From Ruegeria_C sp041537925 (lineage in GTDB: Bacteria > Pseudomonadota > Alphaproteobacteria > Rhodobacterales > Rhodobacteraceae), in NCBI RefSeq assembly GCF_041537925.1, contig NZ_JBGOSH010000010.1:62001-126000 (forward strand): a DNA stretch of 64,000 bases, written 5' to 3'. This document shows positions 1-5,700 of the stretch, one piece after another (positions within the stretch are counted from its first letter, which is position 1; the number at the start of each line of letters is the position of its first letter). The notes beneath the pieces are model-generated. The model was given only the letters and a program-made list of their open reading frames with translations, had not been told where the DNA came from and did no database searches. The translations under genes and the position numbers were made by a program.

Positions 1-513
1 AATCCGTTCCTTGTTGCCTTTGCCGTGCACGATTATTTGGGAGGCGTCGGTGGAGACATCGCGGATCTTCAGATTGGTAAGTTCACTGATGCGGAGGCCA
101 GTCACGATGAGCAGCTTGATCATCAAGATGGTGATCGCGTGATCGGTGGCGAATGCTCGGTTAGTAAGCAGCACATTGGCCGGTCCGGTTTCCGCATGCA
201 AGACGGCTTTCAGTGTCTCACGGTCGATCGGGCGCGGCAGGCGACGCGGAATCCGGACCGAGATGCGGACGTCGGCGAAGGGCGAGGGCAGGGCGCTGTT
301 CCGGTCTGCGCGCCAGGCGAAGTACGATTTGAGGGTGACCAGCCGCCGCTCGATGGTCGCGGGCTTAGCGTCCAAATCATCGCGCAAATGGCGATGGTAG
401 GCGAGGATGTCGTCTTTCGACAGTGGGTCGGCGAGCTGATGGTCTTTGGTGAAGCGCGCAAAGGTGCGCAGATCTTGGGCGTACTCGGTTATGGTTCGGA
501 CGGCCGATGATGT
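1..513 (-). pseudogene. tyrosine recombinase/phage integrase, truncated at both ends
   Basis: The reverse strand reads as a site-specific tyrosine recombinase of XerC/D or phage-integrase type. An N-terminal core-binding (SAM-like) segment ends in LTLKSYFAWRADR-like sequence. It is followed by the catalytic-domain signature TGLRISEL, which carries the first catalytic Arg, and by HGKGNKER, which carries the catalytic Lys. The C-terminal HxxR and Tyr regions lie beyond base 1. On the 5' side the frame closes at a stop (514-516) and no ATG or GTG precedes the conserved sequence, so the normal start is missing. It is either a decayed gene or one broken by a frameshift. Family is clear; functionality is doubtful. 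Confidence 0.75.
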
Positions 514-721
514 TTATATCAAGATTGGATATGACGGATCTGTCACGCGCCAGAGTGAGGCGGACGAAACCTCCGTGGACGCCGATGGGTCGGTGTTCAA
601 ACGGACCGATTACGCGGAAGCCCATATGTCCGGCGACGGTGTTAATGTATCCCGCCGCACAGCCTCCCATGTCGGCGCCATCACCGAGGATGGCGTGGTC
701 AGCAAATCTCGGAGCGAGTAA
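491..721 (+). CDS. small hypothetical protein with repeated DG-V motifs
   Basis: A 76-residue acidic ORF that I do not recognise. It contains four DGxV-like turns (DGSV, DGSV, DGVNV, DGVV) about 18 residues apart, suggesting a short repetitive beta structure. It overlaps the first 23 bases of the opposite-strand recombinase fragment. A good intrinsic terminator on the same strand follows 50 bp downstream, which supports a real transcription unit ending here. An in-frame ATG lies further upstream at 446, but it falls deeper inside the recombinase reading frame. Confidence 0.4.
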   Translation: MVRTADDVYIKIGYDGSVTRQSEADETSVDADGSVFKRTDYAEAHMSGDGVNVSRRTASHVGAITEDGVVSKSRSE

Positions 722-770
722 CGGGTATCTGCACCCGCCACCGCTTTTCTCGGTCGTGGCGAGAACAACT

Positions 771-797
771 GGCCCGCTTAGGCGGGCCGTTTTTTTG
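771..797 (+). terminator. intrinsic terminator
   Basis: A perfect 7-bp GC stem (771-777 with 782-788), a TTAG loop and a run of seven T immediately after. It lies 50 bp downstream of the small ORF ending at 721 and upstream of the secreted protein gene starting at 894. Confidence 0.85.
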
Positions 798-893
798 AAG
801 GTGAATGCCAACACTGAGCCCGGAACAGACAGAGGTGTGATATTGCTGCGCCAACGCGCAATTCACACACCATTTCCTCAGGAGGTATACGGT

Positions 894-1460
894 ATGCGTC
901 CTCTCTGCTTTGCATCATTGATGGCTTTGGCCGCTCCGGTAGCAAGTCAACCCGTCGACCCGGATAATTGCGGCCAGTGCGCCGGGTCTGATTTTCTCGA
1001 CCAATGCCTTATACAGAGCTGGGAGGCCTCCCATAACGGACCAGCGGCCTGGATGCGCGCCCGAGGCATTCCTTTCACCATTACCGGCGAGTCCGCATAC
1101 ATCATTACCTTTCATCCCGACGGTGAATTCGTGATGGAGCCTTACACCTATACCTACTCTGTCAGTGCATCAGGCCATACGGCCACCGGTGATGGCGAGA
1201 CCACGGGTGGTCGCGGGTGTTGGTCGACTGTCAGTCCCAATACCCTGAACCTCTGTCACGTTGGTGATGGGCCCAAGATCAGTGTCACCGTGCGGATGCC
1301 AACAGGGCAAATCATCAACAACAACAATTCAATGTTTCAGAAGTCGACATCGGCCTGGCGATATTTCTGCGAAGAGAGCGGCGGACTGACGCTCGACATA
1401 GCCACGAGTCCCAGTATGGGTGCGATGAGTGTGCGTATGCACCGTCGTCCACCACCTTGA
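894..1460 (+). CDS. secreted hypothetical protein
   Basis: A 188-residue protein with a short N-terminal signal sequence (MRPLCFASLMALAAPVASQP, cleavage likely after ASQ or VAS). The mature part has several Cys (CGQC, C in FLDQC, GCW, LCH, FCEE), suggesting disulphides in the periplasm. The start was chosen because a strong Shine-Dalgarno, AGGAGG, sits 8 bases upstream of ATG 894; a longer open frame from 507 lacks any support. I recognise no family. The 3' end is overlapped on the other strand by a possible zinc-ribbon gene. Confidence 0.65.
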   Translation: MRPLCFASLMALAAPVASQPVDPDNCGQCAGSDFLDQCLIQSWEASHNGPAAWMRARGIPFTITGESAYIITFHPDGEFVMEPYTYTYSVSASGHTATGDGETTGGRGCWSTVSPNTLNLCHVGDGPKISVTVRMPTGQIINNNNSMFQKSTSAWRYFCEESGGLTLDIATSPSMGAMSVRMHRRPPP

Positions 1461-1614
1461 TCGAAAAAAGGCTATCCAGTTCAGGATCATCTGCGCCCAG
1501 CCGCCACGCTCTAATGCGTTCGCATTCAGCCTGGATACAGGTCTCGCAACGGTCTCCGTAGTGGTGCGCCTCTTCAGTGCTCAGATCAGCCTGGCAAGTC
1601 CTACAGCGCTTCAT
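1315..1614 (-). CDS. small zinc-ribbon-like protein
   Basis: A 99-residue ORF whose N-terminus has two Cys pairs (CRTC at about residues 4-7 and CETC at about 23-26) separated by a short His-containing loop, as in treble-clef or zinc-ribbon domains. The C-terminal third, which overlaps the end of the + strand gene at 894-1460 by about 146 bases, looks unstructured and Arg/Ser-rich and may be read-through beyond the original end. An AAAGGG motif precedes the ATG. Function unknown; existence is plausible, not certain. Confidence 0.45.
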   Translation of the reverse strand: MKRCRTCQADLSTEEAHHYGDRCETCIQAECERIRAWRLGADDPELDSLFSIKVVDDGAYAHSSHPYWDSWLCRASVRRSLRRNIARPMSTSETLNCCC

Positions 1615-1624
1615 TGCGAACCCT

Positions 1625-1966
1625 TTAGGTCGTTTTTCTGCGTCGACTCTTGTGCGGCAAGTTGAACTTGTAGCGGCCGCGCAAGTGAGTTGGGTACAGG
1701 GTCAACCAACCAGAATGAATGAGCCGCGTAAGTGCACGGTAAAATGTCGGGCGGGAGACGCGTTTCAACAGATCATGGGATTCGAGATCAGATGTTCTGA
1801 TCGAGCCGCGCAGTTGATCAAGTTCCGAAGCGGCACAGATGACATATTTCTCAACAAGCGACAGATCCTCGATCCCGATCTCTGTCTCCTGTGCATGTAT
1901 CCGACTACGTAGGAGCGTTGCGGCTTCGAAATCGTTGGCGTCTGTATCAGTGCATTCGGATCTCAT
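1625..1966 (-). CDS. HTH (winged-helix) regulator-like protein, 5' end altered
   Basis: A 113-residue protein from ATG 1966. The C-terminal half contains a helix-turn-helix segment (SRPTFYRALTRLIHSGWLT) followed by a basic tail, typical of small winged-helix DNA-binding proteins. It is tandem with, and 10 bases downstream of, the zinc-ribbon-like gene. The remnant of an IS5-family element ends about 10 bases upstream of this ATG, so its promoter, ribosome site and possibly first codons come from, or were removed by, the element. An in-frame GTG at 1981 exists only in IS sequence. Function unknown. Confidence 0.5.
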   Translation of the reverse strand: MRSECTDTDANDFEAATLLRSRIHAQETEIGIEDLSLVEKYVICAASELDQLRGSIRTSDLESHDLLKRVSRPTFYRALTRLIHSGWLTLYPTHLRGRYKFNLPHKSRRRKTT

Positions 1967-2402
1967 TTTCTTTTGCCACACGCCGCCAATCCTTGAGCCT
2001 GCCGAACATAATTTCGATCCGATTGCGCCGCTTGTAGCGGCGTTTGTCGTATTTGACGGTGGCCTTGCGTTGCTTCCGACCAGGGAAGCAGGGGCGTATC
2101 CCTTTGTCTTTCAGGGCTTCTCTGAACCAATCGGCGTCGTAACCTCGATCTCCGAGCAGCCATTCGACATTGGGCAGGCTGCTCAAAAGTGCCTTTGCCC
2201 CGATGTAATCACTGACCTGCCCGGCGGTAACAAAGAGACTCAAAGGTCGCCCTTTGCTGTCACAGATGGCGTGCAACTTGGTATTCATGCCGCCTTTGGT
2301 TCTACCGATCAGGCGACCGCGTCCCCCTTTTTTACGGCCAAACTGGACGCTGTGCGGTGGGCTTTCAGATAGCCGGGAGCGGGGACGTATGCCGCAAGTC
2401 AT
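1947..2402 (-). pseudogene. chimeric ORF: foreign start fused to transposase C-terminus
   Basis: A 151-codon ORF beginning at ATG 2402 with a good Shine-Dalgarno (AAAGGCGG) that is a near copy of the leader of the gene at 2591. The first ten codons are non-IS; the frame then enters the transposase orfB frame and ends just after the remnant. It would yield a truncated transposase domain lacking the N-terminal DNA-binding part and the true C-terminus. It is most likely an accident of rearrangement. Confidence 0.6.
1977..2372 (-). mobile_element. IS5-family (IS427-like) transposase remnant
   Basis: The reverse strand encodes the C-terminal half of an IS5-family DDE transposase: KKGGRGRLIGRTKGGMNTKLHA, then GQVSDYIGAKALL, the catalytic Asp in LLGDRGYDADWF, and YKRRNRIEIMFGRLKDWRRVA with the catalytic Glu. 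The family normally continues with about 25 more residues, but here the frame diverges directly after RRVA (near 1977). On the other side, family sequence (YLKAHRTASSLAV) begins near 2372 in the -1-related frame, joined at an A6G run (2327-2333). Both ends are missing, so the element is immobile on its own. Confidence 0.8.
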
Positions 2403-2422
2403 GTCGTGACCGCCTTTGTTTC
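2398..2422. repeat. 25-bp inverted repeat, left copy
   Basis: This is the reverse complement of 2571-2595 with 23 of 25 matches. Each copy carries the motif GAAACAAAGG, then TCACGACATGAC, that is, a Shine-Dalgarno plus ATGAC start. The two copies point away from each other, about 150 bp apart. Confidence 0.8.
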
Positions 2423-2570
2423 TTATTGATGGGCTTGTCGCAGATCGCGGCCAGTGCGTTCCCTCCGCTCTCGCTCCGGCAAGCAGAAATACGGTTTCCA
2501 CGCGGCGCGCGGACCCTCCGCATTTCAGCTTGCGCCCTGTCCTGGTGCGATCGGCTCTTTTCAAGCCATC

Positions 2571-2595
2571 GAAACAAAGGAGATCACGACATGAC
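2571..2595. repeat. 25-bp inverted repeat, right copy
   Basis: Partner of 2398-2422 (23/25 identity, opposite orientation). It contains the ribosome site and start codon of the small gene at 2591, so the left copy is probably the surviving start of a duplicated or inverted relative of that gene. Confidence 0.8.
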
Positions 2596-2806
2596 CACTT
2601 ACGTCCTCACAGTTCCCGTCACCTACAAGAGAGACAACCAGGAGCACACCAGCTACCGCCGCGTCGGAGCCGTGTTCGAAAACACCAAGACCGACACCGG
2701 CGAGGCCTTCCTCTCCATCAAGCTCGACTTCCCCGTTGCTGTAACCGAACTGGTGGCCTTCCAGCCCAAAGCCAGGGACGCCGAGGAAGGCGGTGATCAC
2801 ATCTAG
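2591..2806 (+). CDS. small plasmid-type hypothetical protein
   Basis: A 71-residue protein. It looks beta-rich (TTYVLTVPVTYKRD, YRRVGAVFENTKT, EAFLSIKLDFPVAVTELVAFQP), resembling in size and pattern the small beta-sheet proteins often carried on alphaproteobacterial plasmids, although I cannot assign a named family. The ribosome site AAAGGAG lies upstream with normal spacing. The duplicated start region at 2398-2422 suggests that more than one copy once existed. A GC hairpin follows the stop codon at 2823-2844. Confidence 0.7.
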   Translation: MTTYVLTVPVTYKRDNQEHTSYRRVGAVFENTKTDTGEAFLSIKLDFPVAVTELVAFQPKARDAEEGGDHI

Positions 2807-2822
2807 GCCCCACCGGGCCCTG

Positions 2823-2844
2823 GGGGCGGCGGAAACGCCGCCCC
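2823..2844. terminator. GC hairpin without T tract
   Basis: A perfect 9-bp stem (GGGGCGGCG/CGCCGCCCC) with a GAAA tetraloop, 17 bp after the stop of the 2591 gene. No run of T follows, so it may stabilise the mRNA 3' end or act only as a weak terminator. Confidence 0.5.
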
Positions 2845-3281
2845 TCATCGCGTGCGCGACAGCCGTCCTGGCCGGAAGGCCGCTGTTCAGTCTTGTGAGA
2901 TCCGCGCGGGGCGCGCGGCTCGCATTGATTATTGGACAGGGCAAGGGGATCGACGCGCTAAAGCGCGCTCACCCCAGCCTTGGCAATCTTTCCTTATGTG
3001 ATTGCAGCCCGCCATAGGCGCGCAATGTCCGCCCTTTCCTTGGCTTGCTCATTCCTAACAGCAAACATTGACCCAAGAGTTTTGGAATACCCTCTCCGCT
3101 GGCTAGGCCGAGGGTTGTCCAGTCTGGTCAATTTCAACCTTGGGCGAAATTGGCCTGACGGTAGCAGGCTGTAAACAGAGACACTAAATATCTCAGCGTC
3201 AGCCTGTGGGTAACCCTCGGCCAGCGCTGCCCCGACCGCCAGCGTGACATTGGGGATTTGCAGGGACAGAACAAAACGGGA
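2845..3281. other. gene-free stretch
   Basis: About 440 bp between the hairpin after the small gene and the end of the - strand ParA-like operon. Short ORFs here have no recognisable sequence or ribosome site. I see nothing assignable. Confidence 0.5.
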
Positions 3282-3527
3282 TCAATGCAGTGTTTGATCC
3301 TTTATCGTCGTTCTGATCATTTTTGCGATTTCTTTGTCGTTCTCCAACATAACTTGTCGGAACAACCTTCCGACGTTCACACTCGCTCGCAAGGCAGGCG
3401 GAACATCTTCTAGCAGGTCCAGTATTTCCTTTTCTACCTCACCGCCCTCAAGGGCTGAAATCTGGAATCGGATCGGAGTACGCACGACGTTCCTGATTTC
3501 ACCCGTGGCTTTTTTGCGCTTGCTCAT
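3282..3527 (-). CDS. small plasmid-maintenance/mobilisation-associated protein (paralog B)
   Basis: An 81-residue protein, last of three overlapping genes read from 4733 down. Its sequence (PIRFQIS, a GGEVEKEILDLLEDVPPALRASVNVGRLFRQVMLENDKEIAKMIR-type stretch) aligns along its length with the C-terminal 65 residues of the gene upstream, so the two are tandem paralogs. ATGA overlap (3524-3527) indicates translational coupling. The Lys/Arg-rich start and amphipathic helices would suit a DNA- or protein-binding partner of the ParA-like protein. Family name not recognised. Confidence 0.65.
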   Translation of the reverse strand: MSKRKKATGEIRNVVRTPIRFQISALEGGEVEKEILDLLEDVPPALRASVNVGRLFRQVMLENDKEIAKMIRTTIKDQTLH

Positions 3528-3970
3528 TGTGCATCCCCATTCAGGCTGTTTCGGATCATGGCCGCAATGACGGCATCGTTGTCCTGCAGGACCTCTTTGA
3601 AAAAGGCCCCGAGATTAAAGTTCTTCTGAAACGCGGCAGGTATGTTGCTGCGAACCTCTTCCAGCGCAGCCGCAATCTTACTGCCGTCTGAAGTGGATAT
3701 CTGAACCCTGATCGGTTGCCCTACAACGCTCTGCCCTTCGGACTGGACAGGTGCCGCTTGCTCAGGCTTGGCCGCGACTGGTTTAAACCTTCTGGATTCT
3801 GCGGATGGTGCCTTGTCTTCCACCGGTTCAGTTTTCGCCTCTTTGGCAGGTTCGGGCTTCGGTTCAGCCGCCTGTTCGGTTCGTTCCCGCTTGCTCAGAT
3901 CCGTAACCGTTGGGGCGATCTCAGACGCGGGCCCGTTTAGCAGGCTGTCTATGCTCTTAGGCCGCGACAT
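3524..3970 (-). CDS. ParA-partner-like protein with disordered N-terminus (paralog A)
   Basis: A 148-residue protein. Residues 1-80 are Pro/Glu/Ala/Lys-rich and probably disordered. Residues 85-148 form a compact domain (PIRVQISTSDG, IPAAFQKNFNLGAFFKEVLQDNDAVIAAMIR) that is paralogous to the next gene. ATG 3970 lies inside the 3' end of the ParA-like gene (14-bp overlap), giving a coupled operon. By position it could be the adaptor or ParB-like partner of the ATPase, but no ParB or HTH motif is visible, so the role is inference only. Confidence 0.65.
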   Translation of the reverse strand: MSRPKSIDSLLNGPASEIAPTVTDLSKRERTEQAAEPKPEPAKEAKTEPVEDKAPSAESRRFKPVAAKPEQAAPVQSEGQSVVGQPIRVQISTSDGSKIAAALEEVRSNIPAAFQKNFNLGAFFKEVLQDNDAVIAAMIRNSLNGDAQ

Positions 3971-4733
3971 GCTGGACCTCGCTTTCATTGAGAGCATTCA
4001 GCACATAATCAGCATTGCTCAGCGCCTTCCCACAGCGATCCGCCATGCGGCGCGCATTCGACCTGGCCGTTTGCGTCTCAGCCTGTTCCTTGGCTACGTC
4101 AGCAAAGCCCATCAACCGTCCAATCGTTGTTCCCGTTCTAAGCGCGTCATCCATAGCGGATGTGTCAGCAATGCCGCCGACACAGCGGAACTGCTTTTCA
4201 AGCGCCTGCTTGCCCTTCTGAATACCGGCTGACTGCGCGATGGATTGCCGGGTGAAGACGATCCGGAACTTGTCCTGCGGATCGGCCGTGCTGCCGATTT
4301 GCTTCAACGCAGCTTCGCACGACCTGTAGGTCACCATGATCGGTTTGTACTCCGCCGAAGACCCATCAGACGGGCACAACACCATGTCGGCCACGGCCAT
4401 TGTCACGGCGGCGGTCATGCTGGGCTCGCCCTTGGTGTCGATCAGCAGATAGTCGAACCCCCCGGCCTTTTCGGCTTCGAGGATGTGGGCATATGCAAGT
4501 TTGGCATTCTCAGCATCGCTCGCAGCGAATTGCCCTGCCTCGATCAGAAGTTCATCGGCTGGGATCGGTTCCAGCCCGGTGTTCGGAGTCAACCATTCCG
4601 AGAGCGTACCTTGTGAATCCAGATCAAGGATACGCACCCTTTTTCCCTGATGGTGCAAGGCAGAGGCGAAGGCGACGAGCATGGAAGATTTCCCAGCCCC
4701 GCCCTTGGAGTTTACAGCGGCATAGATTTTCAA
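3957..4733 (-). CDS. ParA/MinD-family Walker ATPase
   Basis: A 258-residue protein. The deviant Walker A, KGGAGKSS, is at residues 10-17, Walker A' is LDLDSQGT and Walker B is DYLLIDTKGE, the standard ParA/MinD P-loop arrangement that moves plasmid or protein cargo by ATP-driven cycling. There is no N-terminal HTH, so it is a short type Ib-like ParA. I place the start at TTG 4733 (LKIYAAVNSKGG), 7 bases after GGAG. The ATG at 4784 would add 17 residues that look like leader sequence lying over a hairpin. Being divergent from the mobilisation genes, it may position the plasmid or the transfer complex instead of serving as the main partition ATPase. Confidence 0.85.
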   Translation of the reverse strand: MKIYAAVNSKGGAGKSSMLVAFASALHHQGKRVRILDLDSQGTLSEWLTPNTGLEPIPADELLIEAGQFAASDAENAKLAYAHILEAEKAGGFDYLLIDTKGEPSMTAAVTMAVADMVLCPSDGSSAEYKPIMVTYRSCEAALKQIGSTADPQDKFRIVFTRQSIAQSAGIQKGKQALEKQFRCVGGIADTSAMDDALRTGTTIGRLMGFADVAKEQAETQTARSNARRMADRCGKALSNADYVLNALNESEVQHVAA

Positions 4734-5130
4734 TTTGGTCTCCGGGTCTGTGCCCGAAAGCCACGCCGCACAGCGGCGTGCCACAACCGGGCTCGCGATT
4801 TCAAGTTATCGCGCGATCCCGCACCCGCGCTGAAATCTACGCTATTGCTTTTCTAAGAAATCATCAACCGCCAACTACCATGAAAGCCAAAAGCCTATTG
4901 GCAGCAACCGTTTGCCCCCCGCCAACCGGCATAAGGCTATCAGCCAAGTGCCGCCTGCTAACAGGCGACCGACAGTCGCCACGTGCCATTTACCATTAAC
5001 CATGTGGCGAAGTCATACCTGCGAGTGGCGCGCGCCATTGCCCATACGCCAATTGGGTAAAGGCGGGCGACAAACGGTCGTGCCTCCCGCTACAGACCGG
5101 CTAAATCCTACGCCTCCTTTGCGGGATAAT

Positions 5131-5155
5131 ACAGATTGTGCTATCGACAATCTGT
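5131..5155. repeat. 9-bp perfect inverted repeat in the putative oriT
   Basis: ACAGATTGT and ACAATCTGT are separated by 7 bases. It lies about 100 bp upstream of the MobC-like start, an AT-richer spot in the region. It could be a relaxosome-protein binding site or an operator. Confidence 0.55.
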
Positions 5156-5224
5156 TAGACTTGCAGTCGGCTGCCAATTCAACTTACACTTGAAGCACCA
5201 TACGCGCGGTCTGACGGGGCCACG

Positions 5225-5241
5225 CACGATTTTTGATCGTG
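5225..5241. promoter_or_regulatory. inverted repeat overlapping the mobC ribosome site
   Basis: CACGAT/ATCGTG around a TTTTG spacer, ending within the GGAG Shine-Dalgarno of the MobC-like gene. As a hairpin it could mask translation; as a DNA site it could be bound by MobC for autoregulation. Inference. Confidence 0.4.
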
Positions 5242-5253
5242 GAGAAAGCCCCG

Positions 5254-5700
5254 ATGCCACAAGGCGTACCTAAGTCTGTCACGACAACCATGCGCTTTGA
5301 TGAGGACGAATTGGCGTTCCTCAAACAACGCAGCAAGGCCATGCAGCTGCGCAGTGTGACCGGCCTTGTGCGTGTCTGTATCCGCGTAGCCTTTGGAATT
5401 CCGTCAAAGGAAGAGTTCCGGATACTACAGTTCAAGGAACATCTGGTTCAGCTGGCCGGCATGGCGAACAACCTCAACCAGATGACCCGGGCCGCAAATG
5501 CCGGAAAGTTTCGGCTCAATAAACGTACTGAAGATCAGATCGAGGCCATGAAAGTCGAGGTACGTTTGTTGCGTCGGCTATTGGAGGATTATTCCGATGC
5601 CGCGCATGAGCGGTCATTTACCCATGCATTAGAAATCGAGCGGCTGGCTGAGAAACAGCGTGCGGCGCGTGTCTCGCCCAAGGCGAAAGCCAAAGCATGA
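5254..5700 (+). CDS. MobC-like relaxosome accessory protein
   Basis: A 148-residue basic protein. The N-terminus (TTTMRFDEDELAFLKQRS) looks like a ribbon-helix-helix segment. The middle part (LAGMANNLNQMTRAANAGK) matches the conserved MobC-type mobilisation motif LxGxxNNLNQxxRxxN. It is expected to bind oriT and help the relaxase melt and nick DNA. ATG 5254 follows GGAG at 9 bases; an upstream in-frame TTG (5233) is less likely. The stop overlaps the relaxase start by 4 bases (ATGA), so both are co-translated. Confidence 0.85.
   Translation: MPQGVPKSVTTTMRFDEDELAFLKQRSKAMQLRSVTGLVRVCIRVAFGIPSKEEFRILQFKEHLVQLAGMANNLNQMTRAANAGKFRLNKRTEDQIEAMKVEVRLLRRLLEDYSDAAHERSFTHALEIERLAEKQRAARVSPKAKAKA

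Larger units (their letters stand above)
4734..5253. other. candidate origin of transfer and divergent promoter region
   Basis: 520 bp without a gene, between the ParA-like operon (- strand) and the MobC-relaxase genes (+ strand), the usual place of an oriT. It holds at least four inverted repeats: 4762-4769/4773-4780 (8 bp, loop of 3), 4977-4985/5001-5009 (8 of 9), 5131-5139/5147-5155 (9 bp perfect) and 5225-5230/5236-5241 (6 bp). ATACCTGC at 5015-5022 loosely resembles the MOBP nick-site core (ATCCTGC). The nick site itself cannot be fixed from sequence alone. Confidence 0.5.

Noticed and set aside
377..814. 145-codon - strand ORF over the recombinase start
   Set aside because: No conserved sequence; it shadows the recombinase fragment and the small + strand ORF and covers the terminator.
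507..893. Long upstream extension of the secreted-protein ORF (from 507)
   Set aside because: It crosses an intrinsic terminator (771-797) and has no ribosome site, while ATG 894 has AGGAGG and begins a signal peptide.
2793..3174. Two short + strand ORFs in the spacer after the small plasmid gene
   Set aside because: No ribosome sites, low-complexity composition and no family features.
4400..4999. 199-codon + strand ORF opposite the ParA-like gene
   Set aside because: Antisense to well-conserved Walker motifs; Arg/Pro/Ser-rich shadow frame.
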